From: Komagataeibacter kakiaceti JCM 25156
GTDB lineage: Bacteria > Pseudomonadota > Alphaproteobacteria > Acetobacterales > Acetobacteraceae
Assembly (NCBI RefSeq): GCF_000613305.1
Contig: NZ_BAIO01000015.1
Location: forward strand, 1-20,344
Direction of reading: 5' to 3'
DNA length: 20,344 bases
Position numbers and translations under genes: made by a program. The notes below the pieces were generated by a model. That model saw nothing but the letters and a program-made list of their open reading frames with translations. It made no database searches and had not been told where the DNA came from. Of this stretch, positions 16,788 through 20,344 are shown one piece after another; positions within the stretch are counted from its first letter, which is position 1, and each line of letters opens with the position of its first letter.

Positions 16788-16880
16788 CCACGAATCATAA
16801 GAAAGTTTCTGGTGAAGCTTTTTCCAAAAAGCTTCAGGAAGCGCCGCCTTTCCGAAAAAAAGGCGCGCCCGGATTTTAAA
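16788..16880 (+). repeat. Dispersed intergenic double-hairpin repeat, copy 6
   Basis: Reads AATCATAAGAAAGTTTCTGG, then hairpin A, GAAGCTTTTT (16814-16823) / AAAAAGCTTC (16826-16835), perfect with a two-base loop, CAGGAAGC, then a decayed hairpin B, CGCCTTT (16845-16851) / AAAGGCG (16859-16865), and CGCCCGGATTTT. Nearly identical to copy 4 over its first half. It begins just past the symporter stop. Confidence 0.75.
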
Positions 16881-16886
16881 TGGCTT

Positions 16887-18397
16887 CTACCGCCGCGCCC
16901 CTTCCTGCCTCGGCAGGGGAGCGGGCGAGGCCCCCGTGGCGAGGCGCATGGCCGCCGCCAGTGCGAATGTCGCCGTCATGTTAATGCCCAGCGCCAGCAG
17001 CCCGGTTGAAACGGAAGCCGAAAAACCGGCAAAGGCGATGGGATGCACCGGCTTCAGCCCGTCCATCCAGCATAGCGCCAGCCCCGATACGGACCCGATG
17101 ACCCAGCCGGTGATCAGCGCGCGCGCGGGCAGCCGCAGCGGCAGCAGGCCCATGATCAGGGCGGGAAACGTCTGCAGGATAATGACGCCGCCCAGCAGTT
17201 GCAGGTCAATGGCGAATTTGGCGTTCAGGAACACGACGCAGCCCAGCGCGCCTACCTTCACCGCAAAACCGGCAATGCGCGAACCGGTGACGGAATCCGC
17301 CCGGTGGGGCAGGATGTTATGCATGATCAGGTTGGCCGCCCCGATCGCCATGACGGAGGCCGGCACCAGCGCGCCCACCGCAATCGCGGCGAAGCAGAAC
17401 CCGGCGAACCATGAAGGGAAAATGGCCAGGAAAAGCTGCGGCACCACCTGTGAGGAAGACGTGGTCACGATCCCCGCCGCATGCGCCATGAGACCGAGCA
17501 GCGCGATCAGTCCCAGCACGATGGTATAGATCGGCAGGAATACGGCGTTCTGCCGGATCGTATCGGCCGATTTCGCCGCAAGGATGCCGGTCAGCGTGTG
17601 TGGGTAAAGGAACGCCGCGAAGGCGGAGGACAGCGCAAGCGTGGCGTAGGGCACGATCTGCCCCTGCCCAAGGATATGCCCGCCCGGCGCATCGGGCAGA
17701 TGCTGTGCCGCGGTATGGAACATGGCCCCGTACCCGCCCAGATGGATCGGCACGATAATGACCGCCGCCAGCACCGCGATATAGATCATCACATCCTTGA
17801 TGAAGCGGTCAGCGCCGGCGCGTGCAGCCCCCCAAGCCACGTGTACCCGGCAAGGGAGAAGAAGGCGATCAGCAGCGGCAGCATGCCGGTAAAGCCCAGC
17901 GCCTCGATCACGGTGCGGATGCCGATAAGCTGGAGCGCGATATAGGGCAGCACGGCAATCAGGCCGCTGAGCGCCACGGCCATTTCAAGTGTGCGGCTGC
18001 CAAAGCGCGCGCGGACGATGTCCGCCGCCGTGGCGTGTCCCCCATCGCGCGCGATGGTCCACAGCCGGGGCATGACGGCGAATATGAAGGGATAGACGAT
18101 AATGGTGTACGGCAGCGCGAAAAAGCCGAAGCCCCCGGTGGAATAGACCAGCGCCGGTACGGCGATGACAGTATAGGCGGTATAGAAATCGCCCCCGACC
18201 AGGAACCATGTGACCCAGGCGCCGAATTCACGCCCGCCCAGCCCCCATTCCTCGCCTTCGGTATGGTGGGCGGCGGCCTTGCGGCGCATCAGCAGCGGGC
18301 GCCACAGCCTGACCGTGCTGCCCAGCACGATGGTGGCCAGAAAGCACAGCACGAACACGGCGATGGCGGCGTTATCGGGCAATGTGGATGTGTTCAT
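16887..18397 (-). CDS. Sodium:solute symporter family protein, probably for a small carboxylate (one apparent frameshift)
   Basis: A multi-pass inner-membrane carrier of the SSS family, which couples Na+ (or H+) entry to solute uptake. After restoring one base it is 503 aa, normal for the family, with about 13 hydrophobic segments. Typical parts are WGLGGREFGAWVTWFLVGGDFYTAYT near the N terminus (the GREFG region), GGFGFFALPYTIIVYP and LPYIALQLIGIRTVIEALG. The pairing with a DUF3311 gene is typical of the MctP-like branch (pyruvate, lactate, acetate, alanine), so a monocarboxylate is likely. The break is near 17805: restoring one base gives APALTAFIKDVMIYIAV. The start ATG 18397 shares ATGA with the DUF3311 stop, so the two genes are coupled. 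Confidence 0.9.
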
Positions 18398-18570
18398 GAC
18401 GGCCGTTCCGACTTCCATGCTGCCCAGATCAGGACGGATGTTACGGGAACCCAGGCGAGCTGGTACCAATAAAAGAACGGGAAGCCGAACAGCACCGGAT
18501 CGTGCCGGTTATAGAGCGGCACCCACAGGAGCCCGGCAAAGGGCAGCAGGAGGAATATGGCTTTTTTCAT
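18394..18570 (-). CDS. DUF3311 small membrane protein, symporter partner
   Basis: A 58-aa protein with two hydrophobic segments: KAIFLLLPFAGLLWVPLYN and FFYWYQLAWVPVTSVLIWAAW. The central WVPLYNRHDPVLFGFPFFYW is the hallmark of DUF3311 proteins, which are almost always encoded just before an SSS symporter and are thought to be its small accessory subunit. Start ATG 18570 has AAGAAG nine bases before it; the open frame upstream (to 18642) is not family-like. The stop overlaps the symporter start by four bases. Confidence 0.88.
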   Translation of the reverse strand: MKKAIFLLLPFAGLLWVPLYNRHDPVLFGFPFFYWYQLAWVPVTSVLIWAAWKSERPS

Positions 18571-18652
18571 ATGACCGTACTTCTTGTTTTTCTGATGTGG
18601 CCGACGGGGATGTTTCTGGAATATGAAGCCCGGTGTCAACACAATTAAGGTA

Positions 18653-18746
18653 TATCCAAAGTATTTTTTTGGATAACGATATGTTATTTTAGTTGTTGTC
18701 TATTTTTTATTGTGCAGCGCGCAATGTTTTTGTTGCGTTGCACAAT
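18653..18746. promoter_or_regulatory. Two stem-loop/dyad elements upstream of DUF3311
   Basis: TATCCAAA (18653-18660) and TTTGGATA (18668-18675) form a perfect 8+8 dyad with a 7-base centre. Further along, ATTGTGCA (18709-18716) pairs with TGCACAAT (18739-18746), with inner CGCAA (18720-18724) / TTGCG (18733-18737). Neither is followed by a T run, so operators or structured leader RNA are more likely than terminators. Confidence 0.4.
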
Positions 18747-19048
18747 GAACTGCCGGGCAAAGTCAGGGAAATCCTGATGGGGTATATATAAGATAATCAC
18801 ACAACTGTTATTTATTATAATATTATAATGGGAAAGCCTTTCCGGGAGCATCTGTCGGCCCATGTCGGGGATTTTTTGTTTATATCATTATAAATAAACG
18901 TATTTTACGTAGTCGCCGCATTGGTTGATTTGTTGCGTTATCATTGTTTATGAATGATATGTTGCATATGTCGTGAAAATAGTGATTGCCTCCGTATGGC
19001 CGGGGCGGCTAAATTCATCACCCGGACCTGCCAACAACAAACAATATT

Positions 19049-19098
19049 AAAGCGCTTTCGCCTGTTTTTTTGACCTGTTCCGGAGCAGGCGTCATTTT
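19049..19098 (+). promoter_or_regulatory. Candidate ppdK promoter with two dyads
   Basis: AAAGCGCTTT (19049-19058), a perfect palindrome of the type bound by LacI-family regulators, lies just before TTGACC (19070-19075, possible -35); CATTTT 17 bases on is a poor -10. CCTGTTCCGGAGCAGG (19074-19089) is a 16-bp palindrome with one mismatched pair, sitting in the spacer. Confidence 0.35.
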
Positions 19099-19131
19099 CT
19101 GACGGACGAACGCGCGTAGGAACGAACAGAC

Positions 19132-20344
19132 ATGACCAAATGGGTTTACAGCTTCGGAGATGGCCTGAACGAAGGGCGCGCGGATATGCGCAACCTTCTG
19201 GGCGGCAAGGGCGCCAACCTGGCGGAAATGGCGTCGATCGGGCTGCCCGTGCCGCCCGGCTTTACCATTACGACGGAAGTCTGTTCGGCCTTTTATGACA
19301 ACGGCCGGAAGTATCCCGACGCGCTTCAGGCGCAGGTGGCCGAAGCCCTGCGCCGGGTCGAGAAGTCAATGGGCCTGCGCTTTGGCGATGCGGATGCGCC
19401 GCTTCTGGTCTCGGTCCGTTCCGGCGCGCGGGTGTCCATGCCCGGCATGATGGATACCGTGCTCAACCTCGGCCTGAATGACCAGACGGTGGAAGGGCTC
19501 GCCCGCTCCTCGGGTGATGCGCGTTTCGCGTGGGACAGCTACCGCCGGTTCATCCAGATGTACGGTTCGGTGGTGATGGGCGTGGCCCACCATCATTTCG
19601 AGGATGTGCTGGAGCAGTTCAAGCGCGCCAACGGCGTGGAGGAAGACACCGCCGTCACAGCGGAGCAGTGGCGCAGCATCGTGGCGGATTACCGCCTGAT
19701 CATCAGCACCCATGCGGGCGTCGATTTTCCCAACGACCCGCAGGAGCAGCTCTGGGGGGCGATCGGGGCGGTGTTCGGGTCATGGATGAACCCGCGCGCC
19801 AACACCTATCGCAAACTGCACGAAATCCCGGCCTCGTGGGGCACGGCGGTCAATGTGCAGTCCATGGTGTTCGGCAACATGGGCGATGACTGCGCCACGG
19901 GCGTCTGCTTCACCCGCGATCCCTCCACCGGGGAAAACGTGTTCTATGGCGAATACCTGATCAATGCGCAGGGCGAGGACGTGGTTGCGGGCATCCGTAC
20001 GCCCCAGCCCATGGCCTGCGCGCGGGCCGAAGCCGGTCAGCACCCGATGGAAACCGTGCTGCCGGAAGCCTATGGCGAACTCATGCGCGTGCGCTCCATA
20101 CTGGAGACACATTACAAGGACATGCAGGACATCGAATTCACCGTCCAGCGCAACGTCCTGTACATTCTCCAGACCCGCAGCGGCAAGCGTACCGCCGCCG
20201 CCGCGCTGAAAATCGCCATCGACATGGCGCGTGAGGGGCTGATCACGCAGGAAGACGCCATCCGCCGGGTGCCCGCGTCCTCGCTCGACCAGCTTCTGCA
20301 TCCCACCCTCGACCCCAAGGCCGAGCGCGTGCAGCTGACCCGTG
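19132..20344 (+). CDS. ppdK: Pyruvate phosphate dikinase, N-terminal part (runs off right edge)
   Basis: Interconverts pyruvate + ATP + phosphate and PEP + AMP + diphosphate; in acetic acid bacteria it supplies PEP for gluconeogenesis during growth on ethanol, acetate or lactate. The first ~404 residues of about 890 are present and unbroken: MTKWVYSFGDG at the start, LLGGKGANLAEMASIGLPVP, the ATP-binding SVRSGARVSMPGMMDTVLN (about 94-112), GEYLINAQGEDVVAG (about 272-286) and IEFTVQRNVLYILQTRSGKR (about 334-353). The phosphohistidine domain lies beyond the edge. The start ATG 19132 has AGGA about ten bases before. It is divergent from the carboxylate symporter pair, which fits a role in turning imported pyruvate-type carbon into PEP. 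Confidence 0.95.
   Translation, partial: MTKWVYSFGDGLNEGRADMRNLLGGKGANLAEMASIGLPVPPGFTITTEVCSAFYDNGRKYPDALQAQVAEALRRVEKSMGLRFGDADAPLLVSVRSGARVSMPGMMDTVLNLGLNDQTVEGLARSSGDARFAWDSYRRFIQMYGSVVMGVAHHHFEDVLEQFKRANGVEEDTAVTAEQWRSIVADYRLIISTHAGVDFPNDPQEQLWGAIGAVFGSWMNPRANTYRKLHEIPASWGTAVNVQSMVFGNMGDDCATGVCFTRDPSTGENVFYGEYLINAQGEDVVAGIRTPQPMACARAEAGQHPMETVLPEAYGELMRVRSILETHYKDMQDIEFTVQRNVLYILQTRSGKRTAAAALKIAIDMAREGLITQEDAIRRVPASSLDQLLHPTLDPKAERVQLTR

Larger units (their letters stand above)
18571..19131. other. Divergent AT-rich control region between the symporter pair and ppdK
   Basis: About 560 bases without a gene. It contains four dyads (18653-18675, 18709-18746, 19049-19058, 19074-19089), described separately. 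TTGACA on the minus strand near 18640 could be a -35 for the symporter pair, but no good -10 follows. Confidence 0.5.

Noticed and set aside
3462..16880. The six repeats as a CRISPR array
   Set aside because: Copies are kilobases apart, differ in length and orientation, have genes between them, and no cas gene is present.

Overview
The window is GC-rich, with AT-rich gaps between genes, and reads as chromosomal DNA of an acetic acid bacterium (Acetobacteraceae, most like Komagataeibacter or Gluconacetobacter). The basis is a periplasmic three-subunit FAD/triheme-cytochrome-c sugar dehydrogenase, PpdK, a NAD-type semialdehyde dehydrogenase and a cyclic beta-glucan synthase, together with the protein style. 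The genus is an inference; no rRNA, tRNA or other taxonomic marker is present.

Layout, left to right: the 5' part of a cyclic beta-1,2-glucan synthase gene (ndvB, minus, running off the left edge) behind a small leader ORF; a 71-aa hypothetical (minus); an AT-rich gap; a YceI-type periplasmic protein (minus); a 113-aa hypothetical (minus); a copper-exporting P1B ATPase (copA, minus) with a readable promoter/operator; divergently from it a small-large-cytochrome operon for a membrane-bound FAD dehydrogenase (plus); a PAP2-like membrane protein (plus); a succinate-semialdehyde-type aldehyde dehydrogenase (minus); a gap of about 1 kb; bacterioferritin-associated ferredoxin bfd (plus) behind a Fur-like site; a DUF3311 protein plus Na+/solute symporter pair (minus); and the 5' part of pyruvate phosphate dikinase ppdK (plus, running off the right edge).

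Two signals cut across the whole window. First, six unrelated genes are each broken by apparent single G or C deletions (nine in total), always where restoring one base in a short G/C run recovers a full-length conserved protein. This looks like consensus sequencing error rather than gene decay, so I annotate the genes as intact with the break points given. Second, six copies of one intergenic repeat, built of two hairpins with T5/A5 inner arms, lie between genes, mostly just downstream of gene 3' ends. This is the least explained structure here.

Functionally, the dehydrogenase operon oxidises a sugar, polyol or sugar acid in the periplasm and passes electrons to the quinone pool. The DUF3311/symporter pair probably imports a small carboxylate, and the divergent ppdK would turn pyruvate into PEP for gluconeogenesis. 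copA and bfd handle copper and iron, each with a plausible metal-responsive site upstream.
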